A DNA stretch of 64,000 bases from positions 1 to 64,000 of the forward strand of contig NZ_JAHBYG010000018.1 of the NCBI RefSeq assembly GCF_019636075.1, in the 5' to 3' direction. The stretch is from Ferrovibrio sp. (lineage in GTDB: Bacteria > Pseudomonadota > Alphaproteobacteria > Ferrovibrionales > Ferrovibrionaceae). Below the pieces are notes generated by a model. That model worked only from the letters and a program-made list of their open reading frames with translations. It was not told where the DNA came from and searched no databases. This document shows positions 8,589-15,302 of this stretch, in pieces. Positions within the stretch are counted from its first letter, which is position 1, and the number at the start of each line of letters is the position of its first letter. The position numbers and the translations under genes are program-made.

Positions 8589-9767
8589 TTAGCGGTTCAG
8601 CTCTCGCATCGCGCGTTCCAGGCCCTCTAGCGTGAGAGGGAACATGCGGTTGCCCATCAATTGCTTCACCACGCCGACGGACGGCGTGTAATCCCAATAT
8701 TTTTCCGGCACCGGGTTGAGCCAGGCGGCTTTGGGATAAGTATCCAGCAGGCGCTGCATCCAGGCGGAGCCGGATTCTTCGTTCCAATGTTCCACGCTGC
8801 CGCCGGGCTGCACGATCTCGTAGGGGCTCATGGTGGCGTCGCCCACGAAGATCAGCTTGTAATCCTGCTGATAGGTGCGCAGCACTTCCCAGGTCGGCTG
8901 GAATTCGTTGTGGCGGCGACGATTGTCCTTCCACAGCTTTTCGTAGACGCAATTGTGGAAGTAATAGAATTCCATATGCTTGAATTCGGCGCGGGCGGCG
9001 GAAAACAATTCCTCGCAGACGCGGATATGGTCGTCCATCGAGCCGCCGATATCGAACAGCAGCAGCACCTTGATCTTGTTATGCCGCTCGGGCACCAGCT
9101 TGAGATCGAGCCAGCCGGCATTGTTGGCGGTGGAGCGGATGGTATCGGGGATATCGAGTTCCATCGCCGCGCCGTCGCGGGCGAATTTGCGCAGGCGGCG
9201 CAGGGCCACCTTGATGTTGCGGGTGCCGAGTTCCACGGTATCGTCGAGATTCTTGTATTCACGCTTGTCCCACACCTTCACGGCGCGGCGGTTGCGCGAT
9301 TTGTCCTGCCCGATCCGCACGCCTTCGGGATTATAGCCATAAGCGCCGAACGGCGAGGTACCGGCGGTGCCGATCCATTTATTGCCGCCCTGGTGGCGTT
9401 CCTTCTGTTCCTCAAGGCGCTTCTTCAGCGTCTCCATCAGCTTGTCCCAGCCGCCGAGCGCCTCGATCATCGCCTTTTCTTCATCCGTGAGGGTTTTTTC
9501 GGCCAGTTTACGCAGCCATTCCTCCGGGATCGTCGCCTCGATGCCTTCCGACATGAATTCCAGGCCGTTGAAGCATTGCGAGAAAACGCGGTCGAACTTG
9601 TCGATATTGCGCTCGTCCTTCACCAGCGTGGCGCGGGCGAGATAATAGAAGTCCTCCACCCGATAATTCGGCACGCCCTTCTGCATCGCTTCCAGCAAGG
9701 TGAGATATTCCCGCAATGAGGCGGGCACCTTGGCCTTGCGCAATTCGAGGAAGAAGTTGATGAACAT
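8589..9767 (-). CDS. VWA-domain protein, CoxE-like
   Basis: A 392-aa protein. The C-terminal half has a von Willebrand A fold with a MIDAS-like metal motif DIGGSMDD (about residue 240); the Gly in place of the first Ser of DxSxS is as in CoxE-like proteins. The N-terminal half is helical and charged (EALGGWDKLMETLKKRLEEQKERHQGGNKW). It lies 14 bp downstream of a MoxR ATPase on the same strand, the usual CoxD-CoxE type pair, in which the ATPase and VWA protein together remodel or insert cofactors into a client enzyme. No carbon-monoxide dehydrogenase gene is in the window, so the client is unknown. Confidence 0.85.
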   Translation of the reverse strand: MFINFFLELRKAKVPASLREYLTLLEAMQKGVPNYRVEDFYYLARATLVKDERNIDKFDRVFSQCFNGLEFMSEGIEATIPEEWLRKLAEKTLTDEEKAMIEALGGWDKLMETLKKRLEEQKERHQGGNKWIGTAGTSPFGAYGYNPEGVRIGQDKSRNRRAVKVWDKREYKNLDDTVELGTRNIKVALRRLRKFARDGAAMELDIPDTIRSTANNAGWLDLKLVPERHNKIKVLLLFDIGGSMDDHIRVCEELFSAARAEFKHMEFYYFHNCVYEKLWKDNRRRHNEFQPTWEVLRTYQQDYKLIFVGDATMSPYEIVQPGGSVEHWNEESGSAWMQRLLDTYPKAAWLNPVPEKYWDYTPSVGVVKQLMGNRMFPLTLEGLERAMRELNR

Positions 9768-9781
9768 GCCGGTTGCCTAAA

Positions 9782-10627
9782 TTATCGACTCTCGCGGCGC
9801 GCGATGAAGGCCAGCCGCTCGAACAGATGCACATCCTGCTCGTTCTTCAGCAGCGCGCCGGCCAGCGGCGGAATCAGCTTGCCCTGTTCCTTGGTGCGCA
9901 AAGCCTCGACCGGCAGGTCTTCCACCATCAGCAGCTTCAGCCAATCCAGCAATTCGGATGTGGAGGGTTTTTTCTTCAGGCCGGGCGTATCGCGCAGTTC
10001 GTAGAACACATTCATCGCCTCGCGCACCAGGTTTTTCTGGATGCTGGGGTAATGCACCTCCACGATCTTTTCCATCGTCTCGCGGTCGGGGAAGCGGATG
10101 TAGTGGAAGAAGCAGCGGCGCAGGAAGGCGTCCGGCAATTCCTTCTCGTTGTTGGAAGTGATGATCACGATCGGGCGCTGCTCGGCCTTGATGGTCTCGC
10201 CGGTCTCGTAGACGAAGAATTCCATGCGATCCAGTTCGAGCAGCAGATCGTTGGGGAATTCGATATCGGCCTTGTCGATCTCGTCGATCAGCAGCACCGG
10301 GCGGTTGGGCGCGGTGAAGCCGTCCCACAGCTTGCCCTTCTTGATGTAATTGGCGATGTCCTTCACGCGCTCTTCGCCCAGTTGGCCGTCGCGCAGGCGC
10401 GATACGGCATCGTATTCATACAGGCCCTGCTGCGCCTTGGTGGTGGATTTGATATGCCAGGTGATCAGCGGTGCCTTCAGCGCCTTGGCGATTTCGATGG
10501 CCAGCACGGTTTTGCCGGTGCCGGGCTCGCCCTTTACCAGCAGCGGGCGTTCCAGCGTGATGGCGGCATTCACGGCCACCATCAGATCATTGGTGGCAAC
10601 ATAGCTATCGGTACCGGTGAACTTCAT
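9782..10627 (-). CDS. MoxR-family AAA+ ATPase, CoxD-like
   Basis: The 281-aa product has Walker A GEPGTGKT (about residue 37), Walker B VLLIDEIDKAD (about residue 112), sensor-1 IITSNNEKELPDAFLRRC with arginine finger, and the helical lid domain near residues 180-280. This order and spacing are those of MoxR AAA+ proteins, which act as chaperones for metalloenzyme maturation or envelope processes together with a VWA partner. The partner is the next gene. A perfect inverted repeat lies 66 bp upstream. The absence of both an aerobic CO dehydrogenase and a methanol dehydrogenase leaves the role open. Confidence 0.9.
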   Translation of the reverse strand: MKFTGTDSYVATNDLMVAVNAAITLERPLLVKGEPGTGKTVLAIEIAKALKAPLITWHIKSTTKAQQGLYEYDAVSRLRDGQLGEERVKDIANYIKKGKLWDGFTAPNRPVLLIDEIDKADIEFPNDLLLELDRMEFFVYETGETIKAEQRPIVIITSNNEKELPDAFLRRCFFHYIRFPDRETMEKIVEVHYPSIQKNLVREAMNVFYELRDTPGLKKKPSTSELLDWLKLLMVEDLPVEALRTKEQGKLIPPLAGALLKNEQDVHLFERLAFIARRESR

Positions 10628-10692
10628 CTGACGCTGATCCTGTCTCGGGTCTGATTATCTTGTGCGGAAAAGGTTAGCGATGCCGCGCCATG

Positions 10693-10708
10693 GGGGCAAT
10701 GTTGCCCC
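10693..10708. promoter_or_regulatory. Inverted repeat upstream of the MoxR/VWA pair
   Basis: GGGGCAA-TG-TTGCCCC, two 7-bp perfect arms separated by 2 bp, in the 122-bp gap between the marR stop and the moxR start. There is no T-run on either side, so it fits a protein-binding site better than a terminator. Which factor binds is unknown. Confidence 0.4.
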
Positions 10709-10749
10709 GGCGTCAATCTTGTCGGTTTCCGACCTGTGCATTGCGCCGG

Positions 10750-11439
10750 CTATTCGGCTGCGGCGGCTTTGTAATTCACGCAAAGCTGGCGGCATTCGCC
10801 GTCATTCAGGGTTTCGCCGGTCATGCCGCAGCGCTTGGGTTCGCCGCTGGCCGCATGGGGCACGGTCTTGGGCTTGCCATGTTCGGCGCAGAACATGGTG
10901 CAATCCTCGCACACGCCGAAATGCATCACTTCGCGGCGATGCTGCAATTCGGTGAGCAGGCGGGTGAGGCCGGTTACCAGCGCGCCGCCGCAATCGGCGG
11001 TCATGGCGCAGATGGATTTTTCCAGGCTGCGCATCGGGTCGCGCTGCAGCATGGCTTCGCCGGCTTCGGTGAGCGTGATGGCCACCTGGCGGCGGTCGCA
11101 GGTTTTCTTGCAGCGATCCACCAGCCCCTTGCTCTCCAGCGAGATCAGGGTTTGCGACACCGTGCCCTTGGTGGCGCCGAGATATTCGGCCAGGGCGGTG
11201 GGGGTGCGGGAATAGCGGTTGGCCTGGGCCAGAAAGCGCAGGGTTTCCCATTGCGCCGGGTTCAGGCCATCCACGAATTGCAGCTCGCGCGTGAGCCGGC
11301 CCAGACGGTCCAGAAGCAGGATAACATGTTGGGCATTCGAGGAAATTTCGCCCTGCATGCTGACAGCCTCGCCCGGCAGGCTAACCGTGTCGGCCTGGCA
11401 ATTGGTGGGGAAGAGGTCGCTGTAAGGTGTGATCGGCAT
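10750..11439 (-). CDS. MarR-family regulator with C-terminal cysteine cluster
   Basis: The product is 229 aa from ATG 11439; ATG 11358 is an alternative. The winged helix is in the middle: LNPAQWETLRFLAQANRY, then TPTALAEYLGATKGTVSQTLISLESKGLV (recognition helix) and KTCDRRQVAITLTEAGEAML (wing). The last about 60 residues are unusual: CEDCTMFCAEHG, then RCGMTGETL and ECRQLC, six cysteines that could hold zinc or an iron-sulphur cluster and make the protein a metal or redox sensor (inference). Divergent from rpoH; two perfect 13-bp palindromes lie just upstream of the start, suggesting autoregulation. Confidence 0.82.
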   Translation of the reverse strand: MPITPYSDLFPTNCQADTVSLPGEAVSMQGEISSNAQHVILLLDRLGRLTRELQFVDGLNPAQWETLRFLAQANRYSRTPTALAEYLGATKGTVSQTLISLESKGLVDRCKKTCDRRQVAITLTEAGEAMLQRDPMRSLEKSICAMTADCGGALVTGLTRLLTELQHRREVMHFGVCEDCTMFCAEHGKPKTVPHAASGEPKRCGMTGETLNDGECRQLCVNYKAAAAE

Positions 11440-11444
11440 CACAA

Positions 11445-11473
11445 AGTCGTATCGACTCGAAAATAAGTTATTT
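11445..11473. promoter_or_regulatory. Two adjacent 13-bp palindromes, candidate MarR operators
   Basis: AGTCG-TAT-CGACT (11445-11457) and AAATAA-G-TTATTT (11461-11473), both perfect odd palindromes with centres 16 bp apart, starting 6 bp upstream of the marR start and inside the marR-rpoH intergenic region. MarR proteins bind AT-rich dyads of about this size that overlap their own promoter. The assignment is inference. Confidence 0.5.
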
Positions 11474-11606
11474 ACCCGAAGGCCTGTTTGGGTGCAGGAT
11501 CGTAGCGAGCCGAAACAATATCGACGGCGCTCTCCGCCAGCAACCAACCAATGGCTTAGCCGTTAGGTAGGGCGCTGGCAAGCAAAAGTCGATGGAGGGT
11601 ATGAAA

Positions 11607-12572
11607 ATGGCATTACGGACGGTTAATCGCGGAAATATGGATACTGCCGACCGGCGCTATCTCTCCACCGTCATGACCAAGGCCATGCTCACTGAAGAGG
11701 AAGAGCTGGAACTGGCGCGGCGCTGGAAGGAAAAGGGCGACCAGGTCGCCATGCAGAAGATGATTTCGGCCTATTTGCGCCTGGTGGTGTCTACCGCCAC
11801 CCGTTTCCGCAATTACGGCCTGCCGCTGCCCGACCTGATCCAGGAGGGCAATATCGGCCTGATGCTGGCGATCAACCGCTTCGACCCCGAGCGCGGCGTG
11901 CGTTTCTCCACCTATGCCACCTGGTGGATTCGCTCCTCGATGCAGGAATATGTGCTGCGCAACTGGTCGATCGTGCGGTCTGGCACCTCTGCCGGCCAGA
12001 AGGCGCTGTTCTTCAACCTGCGTTGGCTGCGTGCCAAGCTGGAAAAGGCCGGTGGCGCCGCCAGCCTGGACGACGACACGCGGGATTCGATTGCCAAGGC
12101 GCTCAAGGTGTCGCCCAACGAGGTTTCGGCCATGGCCATGCGGCTGTCTGGCCGCGACCATTCGCTGAACGAACCGATGGGCGGCGAGGAGGGCGGCGAG
12201 GCCTTCCAGGATTTCCTGGAAGATCCCGGCCCCAACCCGGAAGAGCAGGTGACCCGCCGGCATGACGGCGACCTGCGCCGGGCCTGGCTGACCGAATCGC
12301 TCTCGCAGCTCAACCCGCGCGAACGCCTGATCGTTTCCGAGCGCATGCTCAACGACGAGAAGGTGACCCTGGAAGAACTGGGCGAGCGCCTGGGCGTGAC
12401 CAAGGAGCGCGTGCGGCAGATCGAAACCAAGGCGTTTTCCAAGCTGCAAAGCCTGGTGCTGCGCCGTTCGGCCGAGGCGGAAAGCGGCGGCGGCAAGGGT
12501 ACGCCCCGCCTGCTTGAAGGCCTGGTTCCAGAACGGCTTAGCGGCAACACCGAAAATTTCGCCTGCTGCTAA
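11607..12572 (+). CDS. rpoH: RNA polymerase sigma factor RpoH (sigma-32)
   Basis: A 321-aa sigma-70 family protein. ATG 11607 is chosen because GGAGGG at 11594-11599 sits 7 bases upstream; ATGs at 11592 and 11601 are too close to that site. Region 2 (SAYLRLVVSTATRFRNYGLP...LIQEGNIGLMLAINRFDPERGVRFSTYATWWIRS), the RpoH box at about 131-140 (QKALFFNLRW) and the region 4.2 helix-turn-helix (TLEELGERLGVTKERVRQIETKAFSKLQ) are intact. It directs transcription of heat-shock and envelope or oxidative stress genes. Alphaproteobacteria often carry two RpoH paralogues; which one this is cannot be told. Divergent from the MarR gene, and followed by tRNA-Asp with its own promoter. Confidence 0.93.
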   Translation: MALRTVNRGNMDTADRRYLSTVMTKAMLTEEEELELARRWKEKGDQVAMQKMISAYLRLVVSTATRFRNYGLPLPDLIQEGNIGLMLAINRFDPERGVRFSTYATWWIRSSMQEYVLRNWSIVRSGTSAGQKALFFNLRWLRAKLEKAGGAASLDDDTRDSIAKALKVSPNEVSAMAMRLSGRDHSLNEPMGGEEGGEAFQDFLEDPGPNPEEQVTRRHDGDLRRAWLTESLSQLNPRERLIVSERMLNDEKVTLEELGERLGVTKERVRQIETKAFSKLQSLVLRRSAEAESGGGKGTPRLLEGLVPERLSGNTENFACC

Positions 12573-12593
12573 GCGGTTTCCGGTCGGCCAAGC

Positions 12594-12622
12594 TTGACAG
12601 ACCGGGGCAGGGCGGGTACACC
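12594..12622 (+). promoter_or_regulatory. Promoter of tRNA-Asp
   Basis: A perfect -35 TTGACA (12594-12599), a 17-bp spacer and a weak -10 TACACC (12617-12622) place the start a few bases before the tRNA at 12635. Confidence 0.6.
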
Positions 12623-12634
12623 CACCGCCGCTGC

Positions 12635-12711
12635 GGGGGTGTAGCTCAGTTGGTTAGAGCGTCGGCCTGTCACGCCGAAGGTCGCGGGTTCAAGTCCCGT
12701 CACTCTCGCCA
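12635..12711 (+). tRNA. tRNA-Asp (GTC)
   Basis: A 77-nt cloverleaf. The acceptor stem GGGGGTG pairs with CACTCTC (two G-U pairs), the D arm begins GCTCAGTTGGTTAGAGC, the anticodon loop CTGTCAC carries GTC, the T arm is GCGGG-TTCAAGT-CCCGT, the discriminator base is G and CCA is encoded. The part from the anticodon loop to CCA is repeated at 14303-14348, so this gene is the integration site of the downstream element; its 3' half may come from the element. Confidence 0.97.
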
Positions 12712-12723
12712 TTTATCCCGCTG

Positions 12724-12760
12724 AAAAGCCGCCGTCTGGTTCATCCAGCCGGCGGCTTTT
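12724..12760. terminator. Bidirectional terminator after tRNA-Asp (left copy)
   Basis: AAAAGCCGCCG (12724-12734) pairs with CGGCGGCTTTT (12750-12760), followed by another T. A-run and T-run on the two sides allow use in both directions: for the tRNA on the plus strand and originally for lysR on the minus strand. Confidence 0.85.
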
Positions 12761-12766
12761 TCGTGT

Positions 12767-12856
12767 TTAGAGCCGCGCCAGTGCCGGCCCCAATTCCGCT
12801 TTCAAGCGTTCGATAAGCAACTGCACTTTCGGCAGTAGATGCCGGCGGCCCTGTGG
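12767..12856 (-). pseudogene. Remnant: last 29-30 codons of a lysR orthologue
   Basis: Read on the minus strand this gives FPQGRRHLLPKV...LIERLKAELGPALARL and a stop, the same end as the intact LysR at 14404-15288. Against that gene there are nine base differences, all synonymous (eight in third positions, one Leu first position), plus one extra Gly codon. Upstream of this the similarity stops abruptly. The fragment therefore derives from a functional, diverged lysR, most simply the neighbour of tRNA-Asp in a related donor strain. Confidence 0.85.
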
Positions 12857-12900
12857 GAAAAGACGATGCTCAAAGTCGGGTAATCCAATTAGAAAATCGT

Positions 12901-12962
12901 TCGACTTAGTTCAAGTAATTGCTATATATAGGTGTAAATTGATTTATAAATCACCTATAGGT
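12901..12962 (+). promoter_or_regulatory. Promoter and operator-like dyads of the element gene
   Basis: A very AT-rich stretch. TCGACT (12901-12906) and TATATA (12923-12928 or 12925-12930) make a plausible -35/-10 pair with 16-18 bp between. Directly over the expected start lies an inverted repeat with 8-bp arms TATAGGTG (12927-12934) and CACCTATA (12952-12959), with a nested TAAAT-TG-ATTTA, and a 10-bp perfect palindrome ACCTATAGGT (12953-12962). This looks like a repressor site or a 5' leader hairpin controlling the HEPN-like gene; no regulator gene is on the element. Confidence 0.5.
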
Positions 12963-13032
12963 ACACGCTCCGCGGTGGTAATAGTGATTAAGCCGCCATA
13001 GGGGCAGGCCACAACTAATATCGTGGGGAGAT

Positions 13033-14241
13033 ATGGCAAAAGACCTTGTTCTATCGACAGCAGGTCAGATGGTTGTTGCATCTGGTGCTGAAGGCCTTTT
13101 GGAGCAAATTCGTCCAAGCTGGCAGGCAAAGTCGCTGATAACGAGAGTCAAAACGCTACTCCCCGTTGATCCGAGCAGTGCTTGCCAGAGATTGCTCAAT
13201 GCGGCGGTCCACGATCTTAGGGAAAAAGTCATCATAGCTGGTCTTGATGTCGCTCAAGAAGCAGCTTCACTGAACAAGCTGCCATCGGTGGTAAAAGCGG
13301 AAGACGTGTATGAGTATTCTACGACACACACGCTCGATCTCGCATACCATATGGGACTAATTAGCCGCCCCGAGTGGCGTCGGCTCAAGCGGGCTTATGA
13401 CATTCGTAAAGACCTGGAACATGAGGATGATCAATATGAGGCGGGTATTGAGGACTGCGTATATGTGTTCCGTACCTGCATCGAGATTGTATTGGCTCGT
13501 GATCCAATTTCACCAGTTCGAGTTGTCGATATTAAAGAAATCATTGAGGCTCCAGCAAAGGTCACACTTTCCAAGGAGCTTGTGGAGGATTTTGAGAAGG
13601 CCCCAGACAAGCGGCAGTTGGAGATTTCAAAGTTTCTAATTAGCTTCGCTAGGGACGACAAAAAACCAGACATTGTTAGGCAAAATGCTATCGAAGCATT
13701 GCGTACACTTCGTTCAGTTGGACGGAAATCTGCTCAAGCTCAGGTAGGTCAATTCTTCCAAGAGGTGCTTACTCGCAAACCTGCGAGTCTCGCGGACATG
13801 AAGATTGCGGCTGCTGCTGGAGTGACAGCCTATCTAAAACAGCCAAAAGTTAGACAGTTTTTCTTAGAGTTTATGACGCAACTGCAACAGATCGGACACG
13901 TGTGGACGAAGTACGAGCAACACAGAAAAATTCTCGACGACTTTGAAGACGTTGGGGGATTGGCTGTGGTGCCGTCAGAGGTCCGTGTGCAAATAGTGAC
14001 ATGGATGGTGCGATGTTACATCGGTGAGCCTGGCGGTTACGGAATGGGTATCAACCGTCCTGTTTTTTATAGTGATTTTGCAGCTCCACGCATTAGGCGT
14101 CTTTTCCAAGATGCGGGAAAACTCGTTGCTGAGGATTTTGAGCGCGCGGCAAATGAAAAAATCGTAAAGGCCGCTGCTACAGATCGTCACATCGCTAGAA
14201 GGCTTGAACAATTGCGGGATTTTGTGACCACTGAGAGCTGA
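13033..14241 (+). CDS. HEPN-like protein of unknown function, cargo of the tRNA-Asp element
   Basis: The product is 402 aa; ATG 13033 has GGGGAG just upstream (spacing short). I do not recognise a named family. The first about 160 residues are helical and contain YDIRKDLEHEDDQYEAGIED. Arg125-x4-His130 with the flanking acidic residues fits the R-x4-6-H catalytic motif of HEPN ribonucleases, which occur in toxin-antitoxin, abortive-infection and CRISPR proteins. Residues about 170-400 are also helical, possibly repeat-like (QLEISKFLISFARDD, IVRQNAIEALRTLRSVG), and could sense the trigger. No signal peptide or membrane segment. Base and codon use are much more AT-rich than the neighbours, showing transfer. 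The only gene between the direct repeats. The HEPN call is moderate; a defence role is inference from motif and location. Confidence 0.6.
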   Translation: MAKDLVLSTAGQMVVASGAEGLLEQIRPSWQAKSLITRVKTLLPVDPSSACQRLLNAAVHDLREKVIIAGLDVAQEAASLNKLPSVVKAEDVYEYSTTHTLDLAYHMGLISRPEWRRLKRAYDIRKDLEHEDDQYEAGIEDCVYVFRTCIEIVLARDPISPVRVVDIKEIIEAPAKVTLSKELVEDFEKAPDKRQLEISKFLISFARDDKKPDIVRQNAIEALRTLRSVGRKSAQAQVGQFFQEVLTRKPASLADMKIAAAAGVTAYLKQPKVRQFFLEFMTQLQQIGHVWTKYEQHRKILDDFEDVGGLAVVPSEVRVQIVTWMVRCYIGEPGGYGMGINRPVFYSDFAAPRIRRLFQDAGKLVAEDFERAANEKIVKAAATDRHIARRLEQLRDFVTTES

Positions 14242-14302
14242 TGGGAGGGCTAACTAGGCTGGCGAGCGGTGATAAGTTATTAAAAGTATTGCGGGAGTTT
14301 TT

Positions 14303-14348
14303 CCTGTCACGCCGAAGGTCGCGGGTTCAAGTCCCGTCACTCTCGCCA
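14303..14348 (+). pseudogene. tRNA-Asp 3' half left at the right end of the element
   Basis: Identical to 12666-12711, from the anticodon loop (CCTGTCAC) to the encoded CCA, but without the D arm and 5' acceptor strand. It cannot make a tRNA. It marks the attR side. Confidence 0.92.
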
Positions 14349-14360
14349 TTTATCCCGCTG

Positions 14361-14397
14361 AAAAGCCGCCGTCTGGTTCAGCCAGCCGGCGGCTTTT
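14361..14397. terminator. Bidirectional terminator (right copy), used by lysR
   Basis: Same hairpin as at 12724-12760: AAAAGCCGCCG and CGGCGGCTTTT, with one loop change (T to G at 14381). It lies 7 bp beyond the lysR stop. Confidence 0.85.
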
Positions 14398-14403
14398 TCG
14401 TGT

Positions 14404-15288
14404 TTAGAGCCGCGCCAGTGCCGGCCCCAATTCCGCCTTTAAGCGTTCGATGAGCAGTTGCACTTTCGGCAGCAGGTGGCGGCGCTGCGGATACACCGCC
14501 CAGACCGGCTCATCGGCGCGGCGGATATCGTCGAGCAGGGTTATCAGCCGGCCATCGGCGATGGCGTCCGCCACATAGAATTCTGGCAACTGGCAGAGGC
14601 CCATGCCGGCGATGGCGGCGCTGGCGATGGCGTCGCCGCTGTTGCAGCTCCAGCGCGGGCGCGGATAGATGCTGCGCTTCTCGCCCTCCACGTCGAATTG
14701 CCAGGCCTCCGCCGTGCCGACCAGGCAATCATGCTGGGCCAGATCATTCAGGCTTTGCGGCTGGCCGCGTTGCGCCAGATAGCCGGGCGCGGCGCAGAGC
14801 ACCAGGCGGCGCGAGGCGATGCGGCTGCCCATCAGGCTTGAATCCGTGAGGTTGCCGGTGCGGATGGCGATATCGTAGCCTTCGCCCACCAGATCCACGA
14901 TGCGGTTGGTCAGGTCCAGCACCACATTCACTTGCGGATGATCCACGGCATAGCGGCGCAGGATCGGCGCGATGAAACGCTCGCCCAGGCCGATCGAGCA
15001 GGTCATGCGCAAATCGCCCTTGGGATTGTTGCCGCCGCTGGCCGCCGCCAGCGCCTCGTCGCGTTCCGCCACCAGCTTGCGTAAGGGCTCCAGCAGGGCG
15101 CGGCCGGTATCGGTGAGCGTCACCTTGCGGGTGGTGCGTAGCAGCACCGGGGCATCCAGCCGGCCTTCAAGCTGCCGGATCGCCCGGCTGACCTGGGAGG
15201 TGGAAAGCCGCAGCAGCCGGGCGGCGCCGACAAAGCTGCCGGTGGTGGCCACCGCCACGAATTCCTCGATACCGATCCAACTGGCCAT
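14404..15288 (-). CDS. LysR-family transcriptional regulator
   Basis: The product is 294 aa. ATG 15288 (MASWIGIEEF) has GGGA at a better distance than ATG 15294. The N-terminal winged helix is typical: EEFVAVATTGSFVGAARLLRLSTSQVSRAIRQLEGRLDAPVLLRTTRKVTLTDTGR. The rest is the two-lobed effector domain. The type resembles LysR proteins that control neighbouring detoxification genes. Divergent from frmA-fghA; a strong 23-bp dyad lies between them, so control of formaldehyde oxidation, and of itself, is likely but inferred. Its last codons form part of the right direct repeat; the gene itself is intact. Confidence 0.9.
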   Translation of the reverse strand: MASWIGIEEFVAVATTGSFVGAARLLRLSTSQVSRAIRQLEGRLDAPVLLRTTRKVTLTDTGRALLEPLRKLVAERDEALAAASGGNNPKGDLRMTCSIGLGERFIAPILRRYAVDHPQVNVVLDLTNRIVDLVGEGYDIAIRTGNLTDSSLMGSRIASRRLVLCAAPGYLAQRGQPQSLNDLAQHDCLVGTAEAWQFDVEGEKRSIYPRPRWSCNSGDAIASAAIAGMGLCQLPEFYVADAIADGRLITLLDDIRRADEPVWAVYPQRRHLLPKVQLLIERLKAELGPALARL

Positions 15289-15302
15289 GATCATTATCCC
15301 AT

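Larger units (their letters stand above)
12666..12856. repeat. Left direct repeat (attL side)
   Basis: 191 bp matching 14303-14490 with ten substitutions and one 3-bp gap. It comprises the tRNA-Asp 3' half, a terminator and the 3' end of a lysR gene. The first mismatch is at 12744. Confidence 0.9.
12666..14302. mobile_element. 1.64-kb element integrated in tRNA-Asp, without integrase
   Basis: Defined by a direct repeat that starts in the tRNA anticodon loop: 12666-12856 on the left and 14303-14490 on the right (offset 1637 bp, first 78 bp identical). Between the repeats lies clearly foreign DNA: only 16 of 60 bases at 12901-12960 and 23 of 60 at 13621-13680 are G or C, in an otherwise GC-rich window. 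It contains one gene (13033-14241), a promoter region and nothing that looks like an integrase, transposase or replication gene. A repeat beginning in the anticodon loop is the pattern left by tyrosine recombinases at tRNA genes, so an integrase acting in trans or since lost is likely. 12857-12900 and 14242-14302 hold no recognisable feature. Confidence 0.75.
14303..14490. repeat. Right direct repeat (attR side)
   Basis: 188-bp partner of 12666-12856. It contains the tRNA-Asp 3' half, the terminator and the 3' end of the intact lysR, so this copy is continuous with the resident downstream sequence. Confidence 0.9.

Noticed and set aside
12666..14302. Insertion sequence or integron cassette
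   Set aside because: No transposase, no terminal inverted repeats, no attC-like fold; the direct repeat inside a tRNA points to site-specific integration.
14241..14453. 70-codon open frame across the right direct repeat
   Set aside because: It would be translated through tRNA remnant, terminator and antisense lysR; no motif, clearly fortuitous.
12666..14490. Simple local tandem duplication of resident DNA
   Set aside because: The sequence between the repeats has foreign composition, and the two lysR tails differ by nine synonymous changes and one codon while the first 78 bp are identical, which fits import of a diverged copy better than recent duplication; an old duplication is not fully excluded.
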